In this document: in pieces, positions 35,125 to 44,493 of the stretch
How positions within the stretch are numbered: position 1 is the first letter of the stretch
Layout: each line of letters begins with the position of its first letter
DNA from: Allobosea psychrotolerans
GTDB taxonomy: Bacteria > Pseudomonadota > Alphaproteobacteria > Rhizobiales > Beijerinckiaceae
DNA length: 64,000 nt
Reading direction: 5' to 3'
Assembly: GCF_002917105.1 (NCBI RefSeq)
Contig: NZ_PQFZ01000011.1
Coordinates: forward strand, 140,916-204,915
Made by a program: the position numbers and the translations under genes
The notes under the pieces: generated by a model
Database searches by the model: none
The model's input: only the letters and a program-made list of their open reading frames with translations
What the model was told of the DNA's origin: nothing

Positions 35125-36077
35125 CCGATCACCTTGGGCAGCGCCCACATCAGGCCGAGGCTGTTCTCGGCGAGCAGTACGGCAAACAGCAGGAAGAGAT
35201 AGAGGATCGAGAAGCCGAACAGCGCATAGCAGGCCTTGCTCGCGGCCTCGCCCTGCGTCGTGCGCAGCACGCGCACCGCAAGTCCGATCATGGCCAGGCC
35301 CGTGATCACGGAGACGACGAGATAGATCAGCCCGCCGAAGCCCATCAGCGCGGGCAGCACGGCGACGGGCGCCATCACCAGCGAATAGGCCATGATCTGG
35401 CGGCGCGTCGCGGCGGCGCCGGCGACATTGGGCAGCATCGGGATGCCGGCGCGGGCGTAGTCGTCGGACTTCACCAAAGCGAGCGCCCAGAAATGCGGCG
35501 GCGTCCACAGGAAAATGATCGCGAACAGCACCAGCGAATGCATGCCGAAATCGCCGGTCACCACGGCCTCGCCGATCATCGGAGGGAAGGCGCCGGCCGC
35601 GCCGCCGATGACGATGTTCTGGGGCGTCCAGCGCTTCAGCCACATCGAGTAGACAACGGCGTAGAAGAAGATCGTGAAGGCGAGCATGCCGGCCGCCAGC
35701 AGGTTGGCGACGAGGCCGAGCACGAGCACGGAGCCGACCGACAGCGTCAAGCCGAAGGCCAGCGCCTCCGAGGGCAGGATGCGGCCGGCTGGAATCGGGC
35801 GCTTGGCGGTGCGCGTCATCAGCTTGTCGATGTCGGCGTCGTACCACATGTTGAGGCAGCCCGAGGCGCCGGCGCCCACAGCGATCGCCAGCAAGGCGGC
35901 GAGGCCGAGCACCGGATGCACGGAACCCGGCGCGGTGGCCATGCCGGTAAGCGCGGTGACCACGACGAGCAGCATCACGCGCGGCTTCAGCAGCTCGAAG
36001 AAGTCGCGCGCCTCTCCCGTGGAGGTCAGCGCGCTGCCTTCGGTGCGAGGATCGATCCTGTCGAACACGGCGGACAT
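35121..36077 (-). CDS. ctaB: protoheme IX farnesyltransferase
   Basis: CtaB (haem O synthase) adds a farnesyl group to haem b, the first step to haem a. The 318-residue membrane protein has the UbiA-superfamily motifs [20 protein letters not shown] (about residues 75-94) and the later [16 protein letters not shown]. It lies between ctaD and the CoxF-like gene. The window thus has two UbiA-superfamily enzymes, this and ubiA. Confidence 0.96.
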   Translation of the reverse strand: MSAVFDRIDPRTEGSALTSTGEARDFFELLKPRVMLLVVVTALTGMATAPGSVHPVLGLAALLAIAVGAGASGCLNMWYDADIDKLMTRTAKRPIPAGRILPSEALAFGLTLSVGSVLVLGLVANLLAAGMLAFTIFFYAVVYSMWLKRWTPQNIVIGGAAGAFPPMIGEAVVTGDFGMHSLVLFAIIFLWTPPHFWALALVKSDDYARAGIPMLPNVAGAAATRRQIMAYSLVMAPVAVLPALMGFGGLIYLVVSVITGLAMIGLAVRVLRTTQGEAASKACYALFGFSILYLFLLFAVLLAENSLGLMWALPKVIG

Positions 36078-36209
36078 CGGATTCAGGTCAATTCACTTGT
36101 TGCGGCGCCCCTGGTGGGCGCGATGGGCTTTAGACGGAAGCGAGCCAGGGCAGAAGAAGCTTTGGCCGCCCGTCTCCGGAACGCCTCGACAGGCGCTCGG
36201 GAGAGGGGC

Positions 36210-36237
36210 GGCGGCGGGCCTGGGAAGGCCCGCCGCC
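36210..36237 (-). terminator. strong hairpin just after ctaD
   Basis: A perfect 12-bp stem GGCGGCGGGCCT (36210-36221) / AGGCCCGCCGCC (36226-36237) with a four-base loop starts 8 bases after the ctaD stop. There is no T run, so it is more likely to stabilise the ctaC-ctaD message or reduce read-through than to terminate fully. Confidence 0.6.
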
Positions 36238-36244
36238 TGCTGGA

Positions 36245-37879
36245 TCAGTGGTCCGAGCCGGTGATGCGCGGCAGGGTCTCGAACTGGTGGAAGGGCGGCG
36301 GCGAGGGCAGCGTCCATTCCAGGGTGGTGGCGCCTTCGCCCCAGGGATTGTCCCCGGCGAGGACCTTCTTCGAGAAGGCGGTGTAGACGCCGTAGAAGAA
36401 GATCAGCAGGCCGGCGGCGAAGATATAGGAGCCGATCGACGAGATGAAGTGCCAATGCGTGAAGGCGTCGGGATAGTCGGCATAGTGACGCGGCATGCCG
36501 GCCAGGCCGAGGAAGTGCTGCGGGAAGAACAGCACGTTGGCGCCGATGAAGGCGACGTAGAAGTGCAGCTTGCCGATCCAGTCCGGGATGACATAGCCGC
36601 TCATCTTCGGGAACCAGTAGTAGAAGCCCGCGAAGATGCCGAACACGGCGCCCAGCGACAGCACGTAGTGGAAATGCGCCACGACGTAATAGGTCGCGTG
36701 CAGCGAGCGGTCGACGCCGGCATTGGCCAGCACGACGCCGGTGACGCCGCCGACGGTGAACAGGAAGATGAAGCCGTTCGCCCACAGCATCGGCGCGGTG
36801 AAGCGGATCGAGCCGCCCCACATCGTCGCGATCCAGGAGAAGATCTTCACGCCCGTCGGCACCGCGATGACCATCGTCGCGAAGACGAAATAGCGCTGCG
36901 TGTTGAGCGAGAGGCCGGCGGTGTACATGTGGTGCGCCCACACGATGAAGCCGACGACGCCGATCGCGACCATGGCGTAGGCCATGCCGAGATAGCCGAA
37001 GATCGGCTTCTTCGAGAAGGTCGAGATGATGTGGCTGACGATGCCGAAGGCCGGCAGGATCATGATGTAGACTTCGGGGTGGCCGAAGAACCAGAACAGG
37101 TGCTGGTAGAGGATCGGGTCGCCGCCGCCGGCCGGGTCATAGAAGGTCGTGCCGAAATTGCGGTCGGTCAGCAGCATGGTGATGGCGCCGGCGAGCACCG
37201 GCAGCGCCAGCAGCAGCAGGAAGGCGGTGACCAGCACCGACCAGGCGAAGAGCGGCATCTTGTGCAGCGTCATGCCCGGAGCGCGCATGTTCAGGATGGT
37301 GGTGATGAAGTTGATCGCGCCCAGGATCGAGGCCGCGCCGGCAAGGTGGAGCGCCAGGATGCCGAAATCGACGGAGGGTCCGGGATGGCCGGCCGAGGCG
37401 AAGGGCGGATAGATCGTCCAGCCGGTGCCGACGCCATGGGCGCCGGGGGCGCCTTCCACGAACATCGAGATGATCAGCAGCACGAAGCCGGCGACCGTCA
37501 GCCAGAACGAGATGTTGTTCATGCGCGGGAAGGCCATGTCCGGCGCGCCGATCATCAACGGCACGAACCAGTTGCCGAAGCCGCCGATGACGGCGGGCAT
37601 GACCATGAAGAAGATCATGATCAGGCCGTGGCCGGTGACGAAGACGTTGTAGCTCTGGCCGTTGGCGAAGATCTGAAGGCCCGGCTGCTGCAGCTCGATG
37701 CGCATCATGATCGACAGGAAGCCGCCGACGAGGCCTGCCATGATCGAGAAGCACAGATAGAGCGTGCCGATGTCCTTGTGATTGGTGGACAAGAGCCAGC
37801 GGCGCCACCCGGTCGGGTGGTGCTCGTGGCCGGCATCGTCATGTCCGTGGCCATGGGCGTCGTGAGCCGCAGTTGCCAT
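36245..37879 (-). CDS. ctaD: cytochrome c oxidase subunit I
   Basis: The catalytic subunit of the aa3-type oxidase, which reduces oxygen and pumps protons. The 544-residue protein has twelve membrane helices, the haem and CuB histidines in the expected places ([29 protein letters not shown] with the cross-linked His-Tyr pair and the D-channel Glu; [19 protein letters not shown]) and the family length. The mitochondrial-type A1 heme-copper family applies because of the GHPEVY Glu. Confidence 0.97.
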   Translation of the reverse strand: MATAAHDAHGHGHDDAGHEHHPTGWRRWLLSTNHKDIGTLYLCFSIMAGLVGGFLSIMMRIELQQPGLQIFANGQSYNVFVTGHGLIMIFFMVMPAVIGGFGNWFVPLMIGAPDMAFPRMNNISFWLTVAGFVLLIISMFVEGAPGAHGVGTGWTIYPPFASAGHPGPSVDFGILALHLAGAASILGAINFITTILNMRAPGMTLHKMPLFAWSVLVTAFLLLLALPVLAGAITMLLTDRNFGTTFYDPAGGGDPILYQHLFWFFGHPEVYIMILPAFGIVSHIISTFSKKPIFGYLGMAYAMVAIGVVGFIVWAHHMYTAGLSLNTQRYFVFATMVIAVPTGVKIFSWIATMWGGSIRFTAPMLWANGFIFLFTVGGVTGVVLANAGVDRSLHATYYVVAHFHYVLSLGAVFGIFAGFYYWFPKMSGYVIPDWIGKLHFYVAFIGANVLFFPQHFLGLAGMPRHYADYPDAFTHWHFISSIGSYIFAAGLLIFFYGVYTAFSKKVLAGDNPWGEGATTLEWTLPSPPPFHQFETLPRITGSDH

Positions 37880-37975
37880 GGGGTCGTCTCCTTTTGCGAA
37901 TCGGGTTCGCTACAGTCGGTCGATCAAGTTGCGCCGCAGCGGTGGCCGGGCGGCAAACGGTTCGTAAAACGGCGC

Positions 37976-38860
37976 CTATTGGCCGGCGGCGGCGACCTTG
38001 TTGGTCGCGTCGTCGGCATTGGCGAACTTCTTCTTCGAATCGGCGAGCCAGGCGGCGTATTTCTCGGCGCTGACAACCCGGAAGGCGATCGGCATGTAGG
38101 AATGGTTCTGCCCGCAGATGAACGAGCACTGGCCGTAATAGATGCCCTCGCGGTCGGCCTTGAACCAGGTCTCGTTCAGGCGGCCGGGGATGGCGTCGAT
38201 CTTGATGCCGAAAGAGGGCACCGTGAACTTGTGGATCACGTCGGCGCCGGTGACCTGGATGCGCACGATCTTGCCGACCGGGACCACGGCCTCATTGTCG
38301 ACGGCGAGCAGGCGCGGGGCTTCGGCGGCGGCGATCTTGTTGCTGCTGATCGCCTCGGCGCGCTGCTTCTCGTCCAGCATCAGCGAGTCGAAGCCGAAGG
38401 CGCCGCCATCCTGCGGGTACTCATAGGACCAGTACCACTGCTTGCCCGTGACCTTCACGGTGAGGTCGGCCTGCGGAATCTCGAGCTGCAGCTTGAGCAG
38501 GCGGAAGGAGGGGATCGCGATCACGACCAGGATCAGGACCGGAATCACCGTCCAGGCGACTTCGAGCAGCGCGTGATGCGTCGTCTTCGAGGGAACCGGG
38601 TTCGCCTTCTCGTTGAAGCGCCAGGCGACATAGACCAGGAGCCCGAGCACGAAGATCGAGATGATGAAGATGATGACGTTCAGCCAGTTGTGGAACCAGT
38701 GAATGTATTCCGAGACCTCGGTCGCCGGGCCCTGCAGATTCATCTGCCAGTCGCTGGGCATCCCGGTGCCGGCCAGGGCGGCGTCGGGGAGGAGCGCTGT
38801 CGCGCCAGCCGCAAGGGCCATGGCGGCCACGGTTGCAAGGGTCCTGCTCAGAAATCGCAT
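37976..38860 (-). CDS. ctaC: cytochrome c oxidase subunit II
   Basis: Subunit II takes electrons from cytochrome c through its CuA centre. The 294-residue protein has a signal peptide, two membrane helices (about residues 58-80 and 97-118) and a periplasmic cupredoxin domain with the aromatic KQWYWSYEYP electron-entry region and the CuA ligands in GQCSFICGQNHSYMPI. First gene of the cox operon; the 115 bases to ctaD hold no other gene. Confidence 0.97.
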   Translation of the reverse strand: MRFLSRTLATVAAMALAAGATALLPDAALAGTGMPSDWQMNLQGPATEVSEYIHWFHNWLNVIIFIISIFVLGLLVYVAWRFNEKANPVPSKTTHHALLEVAWTVIPVLILVVIAIPSFRLLKLQLEIPQADLTVKVTGKQWYWSYEYPQDGGAFGFDSLMLDEKQRAEAISSNKIAAAEAPRLLAVDNEAVVPVGKIVRIQVTGADVIHKFTVPSFGIKIDAIPGRLNETWFKADREGIYYGQCSFICGQNHSYMPIAFRVVSAEKYAAWLADSKKKFANADDATNKVAAAGQ

Positions 38861-39228
38861 CGGTCCGACCTAGCTCCTCATCATGCCCGCTTCGGAACGC
38901 CCTGATCGAAAGGCGTCCGTGCGACAAGGTTACGACCCAGCGGCCCACCCTGCACTTCGGCATTGCGATAAATCAAAGATCACGCTTGCGCCAGTGGGGC
39001 AATGCGGGCCTTCCACGCATGCCGTGCGGCATAATCGCGCGAGGTCGTATGTCGCGGCGGGCTTGGCTTTGGGCTCTCGCCTTGACAGGACAGGGTCTGC
39101 ATGGTCCCAACACGGGCATGATTTGGCGAGGGCGGCGCGCGCCGGGGCGCTGACCGGCTTTTCGCCTGAATTCGGCTGCTTTATTCGTCACGCCCGGCGG
39201 CGTGCGCCGGTTTGGAGGTTAGGCAGGG
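38861..39228. promoter_or_regulatory. 368-base divergent region between ctaC and ialB
   Basis: This should carry the promoters of the cox operon and of the ialB-lipoprotein pair. A sequence matching the FixK/FNR consensus is at 38963-38976. I see a TTGACA near 39082 but no matching -10. No gene is apparent. Confidence 0.45.
38963..38976. promoter_or_regulatory. candidate FixK/FNR-type box
   Basis: TTGCGATAAATCAA fits the rhizobial FixK2 consensus TTG(A/C)-N6-(T/G)CAA. It is 103 bases upstream of the ctaC start. A short degenerate motif can occur by chance in 64 kb, so this is only a candidate for oxygen-linked control of the aa3 oxidase. Confidence 0.35.
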
Positions 39229-39729
39229 ATGGGCAAGATGATCGGACGCGTCTTCGCGACCGCGCTGGCCGCCTGCGGCGTCAGCGGCGCTGCGCTGGCG
39301 CAGGGCGCGGTCAAGTCGACGCATGGCGACTGGCAGATGCGCTGCGAGGTGCCCCCCGGCGCCAAGGCCGAGCAATGTGCGCTCGTGCAGAATGTCGCGG
39401 CCGAGGACCGGCCGAACCTGACGCTGCTCGTCATCGTGCTCAAGACGGCGGATCAGAAGAGTCGGCTGTTGCGCGTGGTCGCGCCGCTCGGCGTGCTCCT
39501 GCCCTCGGGGCTGGGCTTGAAGATCGACGACAAGGATATCGGCCGGGCCGGCTTCGTGCGCTGCCTGACCACCGGCTGCGTCGCCGAGGTGGTGATGGAC
39601 GATACGCTGCTCGGCCAGCTCAAGACCGGCAAAAGCGCCACATTCATTGTGTTCCAGACACCGGAGGAGGGCGTGGGCATCCCCGTCTCGCTTTCCGGAT
39701 TCGGCCCCGGCGTGGAGACCTTGCCGTGA
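39229..39729 (+). CDS. invasion-associated locus B (IalB) family protein
   Basis: A 166-residue exported protein with a signal peptide (FATALAACGVSGAALAQ) and the IalB fold (STHGDWQMRCEVPPGAKAEQCALVQNV at the mature N terminus; the four cysteines of the family follow). IalB proteins in Bartonella and Brucella relatives are periplasmic or envelope proteins; the name reflects Bartonella erythrocyte invasion and does not imply pathogenicity here. Its stop overlaps the next gene's GTG start (GTGA). Confidence 0.9.
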   Translation: MGKMIGRVFATALAACGVSGAALAQGAVKSTHGDWQMRCEVPPGAKAEQCALVQNVAAEDRPNLTLLVIVLKTADQKSRLLRVVAPLGVLLPSGLGLKIDDKDIGRAGFVRCLTTGCVAEVVMDDTLLGQLKTGKSATFIVFQTPEEGVGIPVSLSGFGPGVETLP

Positions 39730-40361
39730 TTGACGCGACATTCAGCCGGCCGCACTGGCTGATTCTTCCTGTCTTGTGTGTCGGCCTCGCCGGCTGCGGT
39801 TCGTCCGGCTCCTCCTCGGGAGAGCCGAGCGCATTCCAGAAGTTCAGCAATGTCGTGATGTTCCAGTCCACGACCGTGCCGCCGGCTCCGCCGAAGACGC
39901 AGGGCGAGGTCCAGAAGGAGCGCCAGGACGAGGAGGACGCGCTGGTCTGCCCGGAGGTGATCATCGCCGATGGCGGCGCCGCGATGCGTGCCCAGTCTGG
40001 CCCCGACAGCGGCAGCCTGCGCCATCAAATTTCGATTCTGAACGTTGCGCGCGAATGCGTGGCGACGGGCAATGGCGGCTACAATCTCAAGGTCGGCGTC
40101 GAGGGCCGCGTGCTGCTTGGCCCGGCCGGAGCGCCCGGCAGCTATTACGCGACCCTGGTGACCACGGTCACGCGCGGCACGACGACGGTGGCGCGCCGCT
40201 CGGCCCGCGTCGGCGGGACGATCGCCAGCGGCCAGGGCGGCACGGATTTCTCCTATGTCGAGCAGGGCATCGTGGTTCCGCCCGGCCGCGGCGATGTCGA
40301 GATCACCGTCGACCTCTCGCCCGCCGGCGCCGCGACGGCCGCCCACAGGCGGCGCAGGTAA
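39726..40361 (+). CDS. putative lipoprotein, unknown function
   Basis: A 211-residue protein with a lipobox (VGLAGC, Cys near residue 24) followed by a Ser/Gly linker. The rest is a beta-rich envelope domain of unknown function with two conserved cysteines (VCPEV, ARECVA). GTG start at 39726 overlaps the ialB stop, so the pair is translationally coupled. It ends just before a family A repeat and the glycine riboswitch. The linked expression suggests a shared envelope role with the IalB protein. Confidence 0.78.
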   Translation: MIDATFSRPHWLILPVLCVGLAGCGSSGSSSGEPSAFQKFSNVVMFQSTTVPPAPPKTQGEVQKERQDEEDALVCPEVIIADGGAAMRAQSGPDSGSLRHQISILNVARECVATGNGGYNLKVGVEGRVLLGPAGAPGSYYATLVTTVTRGTTTVARRSARVGGTIASGQGGTDFSYVEQGIVVPPGRGDVEITVDLSPAGAATAAHRRRR

Positions 40362-40363
40362 AG

Positions 40364-40410
40364 CGTCTTCGAGCGAAGCGGGTAGCGGTTCGCGTGAGGA
40401 AGCCGCTCGA
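40364..40410. repeat. dispersed palindromic repeat, family A (copy 5, degenerate)
   Basis: GTCTTCGAGCGAAGCGGGTA, AGCGGTTCGCGTGAGGAAGC and CGCTCGAG follow the family A order with a changed centre (AGCGGT instead of ACCGGT). It sits between the lipoprotein gene and the riboswitch. Confidence 0.6.
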
Positions 40411-40461
40411 GCACTGCGTGGAAAATCGCGGTGCTTGCCGCGAAAGAAGGCAGTCGCCCGA

Positions 40462-40489
40462 TTGACTCAAGGGCTGCCTCCAGTATGTC
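40462..40489 (+). promoter_or_regulatory. candidate promoter of the gcv operon
   Basis: TTGACT (40462-40467) and TATGTC (40484-40489) are separated by 16 bases and would start a transcript at about 40496, immediately before the glycine aptamer. Confidence 0.5.
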
Positions 40490-40502
40490 TGCCTTCAGCC
40501 GC

Positions 40503-40712
40503 ACATCCCCGCGGGAGAGACCGGGTTCGGACTTGTCCGGATTCGGCGCCGAAGGCGCAACCGCCCCGGAAACGCTCAGGCAAAAGGACCGCTAGGGGAG
40601 TTGGCGCTCTGGAAAGTGGCGGAAGCGATTCCGCCCACCGACGGGTGTAACCTGTCCGGCTGACGACGCCGGAATGGGGAAATCTCTCAGGTTCCGAGAC
40701 AGAGGGGGCGCG
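40503..40712 (+). ncRNA. tandem glycine riboswitch
   Basis: Two glycine aptamers lie head to tail upstream of gcvT. The first shows the hallmark CGGGAGAGACCG, GCCGAAGGCGCAACCGCCC and GAAACGCTCAGGCAAAAGGACCG segments; the second shows GCTCTGGAAAG, a longer internal arm, GGAATGGGGAAATCTCTCAGG and GAGACAGAGGGG. A short hairpin CCGGAC/GTCCGG (about 40715-40731) follows and may belong to the expression platform. The tandem form activates glycine-cleavage genes when glycine is plentiful. Confidence 0.93.
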
Positions 40713-40763
40713 CTCCGGACAGTTCCGTCCGGGGCTTGCGCTTGACTCTGGAAGGGGCCCTCC

Positions 40764-41927
40764 ATGGCTGCCGAAGCCGATACCGCGATTGCTCATGCAT
40801 CGCCCGAGACCCCGTCGCTCAGGACAGCGCTCCATTCCCGCCATGTCGCGCTCGGTGCCCGCATGGTGCCTTTCGCCGGCCACGACATGCCGGTGCAGTA
40901 CCCGAGCGGCATCCTGACCGAGCATAACTGGACGCGTGAGAAGGCCGGGCTCTTCGACGTCTCGCATATGGGCCAGGCCTTCCTGGTCGGTCCCGATCAC
41001 GAGACCACGGCACGCGCGCTGGAAGCCCTGATTCCCGCCGACATCCTCAATCTCGCCCCAGGCAAGCAGCGCTATTCGCAGCTCCTGAACGAGGAGGGCG
41101 GCATCCTCGACGATCTGATGGTGACGCGCTCGCTCGACCCCGATGAGGACGGCGCGCTCTATCTCGTCGTCAACGCTGCCTGCAAGACCGCGGACTACGC
41201 CCATATCGAGGCCAGGCTGCCGGCCAATGTGAAGCTGATCCGGGCCGAGCACCGCGGCCTGATCGCGATCCAGGGACCGGCCGCCGCCGAAGCGCTGGCC
41301 GTGCTCGCGCCCGAGGCCGCCGAGATGGGCTTCATGACCTCGCGCAGCATGAAGGTCGCCGGCATCAAGGCCAATCTCAGCCGCTCCGGCTATACCGGCG
41401 AGGATGGCTACGAGATCTCGGCTGCCGCGAGCAAGATCGGCGAGATCTGGGACACGCTGCTGCTCGACGCCCGGGTCAAGCCGATCGGGCTCGGTGCGCG
41501 TGATTCGCTGAGGCTGGAGGCGGGGCTGTGCCTCTACGGCCATGACATCGACACCACGACGTCGCCGGTCGAGGGCGCATTGACCTGGTCGATCCAGAAA
41601 CGCCGGCGCGAGGAGGGCGGCTTTCCCGGCGCCGCCCGCATCCAGCGCGAATTCGCCGAGGGGCCCGCGCGCGTCCGAGTCGGCCTGCTGCCGGAAGGCC
41701 GCGCTCCGGCTCGCGAGGGCGCCGAGATCGCCACGCCCGAGGGCGAGATCGTCGGAAAGGTGACCTCAGGCGGCTTTGGCCCGACCCTGAACGCGCCCTG
41801 CGCCATGGGCTACGTCGCCAAGGCGCATTCCGCTCCCGGCACGCGGCTTGATCTGATCGTGCGCGGCAAGCCGCTGCCGGCGGTCGTCGCCGCGATGCCA
41901 TTCGTGCCCAACCGCTACAAGCGCTGA
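40764..41927 (+). CDS. gcvT: glycine cleavage system T protein
   Basis: Aminomethyltransferase: moves the methylene group of the lipoyl-bound intermediate to tetrahydrofolate and releases ammonia. The 387-residue protein shows the family's AFAGHDMPVQYPSGILTEHNW start, the FDVSHMGQ motif, LSRSGYTGEDGYEI with the folate-contacting Glu, and GLGARDSLRLEAGLCLYGHDI. First gene of the riboswitch-controlled operon; gcvH starts 29 bases later. Confidence 0.96.
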   Translation: MAAEADTAIAHASPETPSLRTALHSRHVALGARMVPFAGHDMPVQYPSGILTEHNWTREKAGLFDVSHMGQAFLVGPDHETTARALEALIPADILNLAPGKQRYSQLLNEEGGILDDLMVTRSLDPDEDGALYLVVNAACKTADYAHIEARLPANVKLIRAEHRGLIAIQGPAAAEALAVLAPEAAEMGFMTSRSMKVAGIKANLSRSGYTGEDGYEISAAASKIGEIWDTLLLDARVKPIGLGARDSLRLEAGLCLYGHDIDTTTSPVEGALTWSIQKRRREEGGFPGAARIQREFAEGPARVRVGLLPEGRAPAREGAEIATPEGEIVGKVTSGGFGPTLNAPCAMGYVAKAHSAPGTRLDLIVRGKPLPAVVAAMPFVPNRYKR

Positions 41928-41956
41928 TCCCGATTCCCTTTCCAGGAGACAAGACC

Positions 41957-42331
41957 ATGGCCGAGACCCGCTACACCAAGGACCACGAATATATCCGCAT
42001 CGAGGGCGACACCGGCACGGTCGGCATCAGCGACTACGCCCAGGCCCAGCTTGGCGACGTCGTCTTCGTCGAATTGCCCGCCATCGGCAAGGCCGTGACC
42101 AAGGGCGGCGAAGCCGCCGTGGTCGAGAGCGTCAAGGCGGCGTCCGAGGTCTATGCGCCGGTCTCCGGCGAGGTCGTCGCCGTCAACAGCGAGCTCGAGG
42201 CCTCGCCCGGCACGGTCAATGAGGACCCGGCCGGCAAGGGCTGGTTCGTCAAGCTCAAGCTCAGCAACGCCGCCGAGCTCGAGGGCTTGATGAGCGAGGC
42301 CGAGTACCAGGATTACGTCAAGACGCTGTGA
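41957..42331 (+). CDS. gcvH: glycine cleavage system H protein
   Basis: Lipoate-carrying shuttle protein of the glycine cleavage complex, 124 residues. The lipoylated lysine is K60 in VVESVKAASEV, within the usual lipoyl-domain fold, and the C-terminal EAEYQDY segment is typical. AGGAG precedes the ATG. Confidence 0.97.
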   Translation: MAETRYTKDHEYIRIEGDTGTVGISDYAQAQLGDVVFVELPAIGKAVTKGGEAAVVESVKAASEVYAPVSGEVVAVNSELEASPGTVNEDPAGKGWFVKLKLSNAAELEGLMSEAEYQDYVKTL

Positions 42332-42339
42332 GGCTCGGC

Positions 42340-42435
42340 GCTCCGTCCTTCTCGGACGGAGCTAGCGGAGATCCGAGGATCTCCGGACGAGACGCCTCTG
42401 GTTCACGAGATGCTCGGGTCAAGCCCGGGCATGAC
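42340..42435. repeat. dispersed palindromic repeat, family B (copy 3)
   Basis: Nested hairpins CTCCGTCC-TTCTC-GGACGGAG, GGAGATCC-GA-GGATCTCC and TGCTCGGG...CCCGGGCA, ending in CATGACG, occupy most of the 124-base gap between gcvH and gcvPA. It is an interruption inside the operon and may lower downstream expression or protect the gcvT-gcvH message. Confidence 0.75.
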
Positions 42436-42455
42436 GCCATTCAAGGGAATTCCCC

Positions 42456-43796
42456 ATGCGCTACCTTCCCCTCACCGACACCGATCGGCTCGACATGCTG
42501 GCCCGCATCGGCGTTCCCGACGTCGATGCGCTGTTCAGCGACGTACCGGCCGGCAAGCTCCTGACCGCACCGCTCGATTTGGCCCCAGCCAAGGGCGAGC
42601 TCGAGGTCGAGCGCATCATGGGGCGCATGGCGGCCAAGAGCGTAGCTGCCTCCTCCGTGCCTTTCTTCGTCGGGGCCGGGGCCTATAAGCATCATGTCCC
42701 GGCGACGGTGGATCACCTGATCCAGCGCTCGGAATTCCTGACCAGCTACACGCCCTACCAGCCCGAGATCGCGCAGGGCACGCTGCAATATCTCTTCGAG
42801 TTCCAGACCCAGGTCGCAGCGCTCACCGGCATGGAGGTCGCCAACGCCTCGATGTATGACGGCTCGACCGGCACCGGCGAAGCCGTGCTGATGGCTCACC
42901 GCGTCACCAAGCGCCGCAAGGCCCTGCTGTCGGGCGGCCTGCACCCGCATTATGCCGAGGTGGTGAAGACGCTCTCCGAGATGGCGAGTGACGAGGTCGT
43001 GGCGCTGGAGCCCGATGTCGCGGCCAATGAGGACATCCTCGCCCAGATCGACGACGAGACCTCCTGCGTCGTCGTGCAGTCGCCCGACGTCTTCGGCAAT
43101 CTGCGCGACCTCGCCCCGATCGCCGCGAAGGCACAGGCGCATGGCGCCTTGCTGATCGCGGTCGTCACCGAAGTGGTTTCGCTCGGTGCGATCACCTCGC
43201 CTGGCGAGATGGGGGCCGACATCGTCGTCGGCGAAGGCCAGTCGATCGGCAACGCGTTGAATTTCGGCGGCCCCTATGTCGGGCTCTTCGCCGCCAAGTC
43301 GAAATATGTCCGCCAGATGCCGGGCAGGCTCTGCGGCGAGACGGTGGACGCCGACGGCCAGCGCGGCTTCGTGCTGACGCTCTCGACCCGCGAGCAGCAT
43401 ATCCGCCGGGACAAGGCGACCTCGAACATCTGCACCAATTCCGGCCTCTGCGTGCTCGCCTTCACCATCCACATGACGCTGCTCGGCCAGGCCGGGCTGT
43501 CGCGGCTGGCCGAGGTCAACCACGCCAATGCGGTCAAGCTCGCCGACATGCTGGCCGGGCTGAAGGGCGTCACGGTGCTCAACGAGAGCTTCTTCAACGA
43601 GTTCACCGTGAAGCTCTCCAAGCCGGCCGCGCAGGTGGTCGAGGCGCTGGCCGAAAAGGGCGTGCTCGCCGGCGTGCCGGTCTCGCGGCTGTTGCCCGGC
43701 GCGGGGCTCGACGATCTGCTGATCGTGGCGAACACCGAAGTGAATACGGATGATGATCGTGACGCCTTCGTCGCGCGGCTGCGCGAGGTTCTCTGA
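42456..43796 (+). CDS. gcvPA: glycine dehydrogenase (decarboxylating) subunit 1
   Basis: The N-terminal half of the two-subunit P protein, 446 residues. It lacks the PLP lysine, which is on subunit 2, but contributes to the active site. Family features: [58 protein letters not shown], and [25 protein letters not shown] precedes the ATG. A gene of unknown function separates it from gcvPB. Confidence 0.95.
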   Translation: MRYLPLTDTDRLDMLARIGVPDVDALFSDVPAGKLLTAPLDLAPAKGELEVERIMGRMAAKSVAASSVPFFVGAGAYKHHVPATVDHLIQRSEFLTSYTPYQPEIAQGTLQYLFEFQTQVAALTGMEVANASMYDGSTGTGEAVLMAHRVTKRRKALLSGGLHPHYAEVVKTLSEMASDEVVALEPDVAANEDILAQIDDETSCVVVQSPDVFGNLRDLAPIAAKAQAHGALLIAVVTEVVSLGAITSPGEMGADIVVGEGQSIGNALNFGGPYVGLFAAKSKYVRQMPGRLCGETVDADGQRGFVLTLSTREQHIRRDKATSNICTNSGLCVLAFTIHMTLLGQAGLSRLAEVNHANAVKLADMLAGLKGVTVLNESFFNEFTVKLSKPAAQVVEALAEKGVLAGVPVSRLLPGAGLDDLLIVANTEVNTDDDRDAFVARLREVL

Positions 43797-43821
43797 CGTT
43801 TAACGGAAGGAGCGGCTCACA

Positions 43822-44478
43822 ATGTCCCTGCACGCCATCATCGCTCGCCGTCAGCGGGCGCTCATCGCCTCGTGGGTGCGCAGCCCGCTTGTGCAGGTGC
43901 AGGTCGAGTCGCCCGGCGCCCTGCCGGGGCTGGTCTTCATCTCGGATGCCGGCGAGGCCGGCATGGCGGGCGGAGTCGGCCGGCGCGACGAACGCAATGT
44001 CGCGATGGTGACCAGGCCCGGTGATGCCGATACGCAGGCGAGTTGCTGGGTCGCGGCGCGTTATTCCGGTTATCGCTCCGCCTATCTGGCTTTCATTCGC
44101 GAAGCCTATGGCGTCAGGGCGACACCCGCCGAGCTTGCCGGCTTCGATGTCGACCATCTGCTCAACCGCGCCCGAAGCCCGCAGGATTCGACCTTCATCC
44201 GCATCGAGGCGATTCCGGCAGCCGCCAATCAGGATTGGGGCCGGCTGTTCGAGAAGGCTGCCTCGGATCCGCGCTTCTATGCCAACCAGCAGCGCGAGCG
44301 GCGCACCATGAGCTGGGTGATCTGCGCCAAGCTCGCCGGCCAGGCGCCGCCAAACGGTCCCGGCGATCAGGCCGGGATCAATCGCCTCGTGCAGTATTTC
44401 GTTTCGATCGGGCTCGACGCGGCGGAAGCGCGCGACGGCCTCAACTCGATGCTCTCATTCGCCTACAAGTTTCGCTGA
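43822..44478 (+). CDS. unknown protein inside the gcv operon (orf218)
   Basis: A 218-residue protein that I do not recognise. It starts 25 bases after gcvPA with a good AAGGAG site and ends 15 bases before gcvPB, so it is surely translated from the gcv message. It has no signal peptide or membrane helix. The most structured-looking segment is FDVDHLLNRARSP at about residues 108-120 followed by FIRIEAIPAAANQDWGRLFE; the DxDH...NR pattern resembles some nuclease-type or toxin-type active sites, but I cannot verify this. The first 30 residues are basic. Codon use matches its neighbours, so recent transfer is unlikely. Confidence 0.8.
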   Translation: MSLHAIIARRQRALIASWVRSPLVQVQVESPGALPGLVFISDAGEAGMAGGVGRRDERNVAMVTRPGDADTQASCWVAARYSGYRSAYLAFIREAYGVRATPAELAGFDVDHLLNRARSPQDSTFIRIEAIPAAANQDWGRLFEKAASDPRFYANQQRERRTMSWVICAKLAGQAPPNGPGDQAGINRLVQYFVSIGLDAAEARDGLNSMLSFAYKFR

Positions 44479-44493
44479 TCGGACACAAACACC

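Noticed and set aside
36248..38905. 885-residue open frame opposite ctaD and ctaC
   Set aside because: Antisense to two highly conserved oxidase genes, dominated by Asp, Glu, Arg, His repeats typical of reversed membrane codons.
39070..39110. TTGACA near 39082 as a promoter for ialB
   Set aside because: No recognisable -10 at the right spacing.
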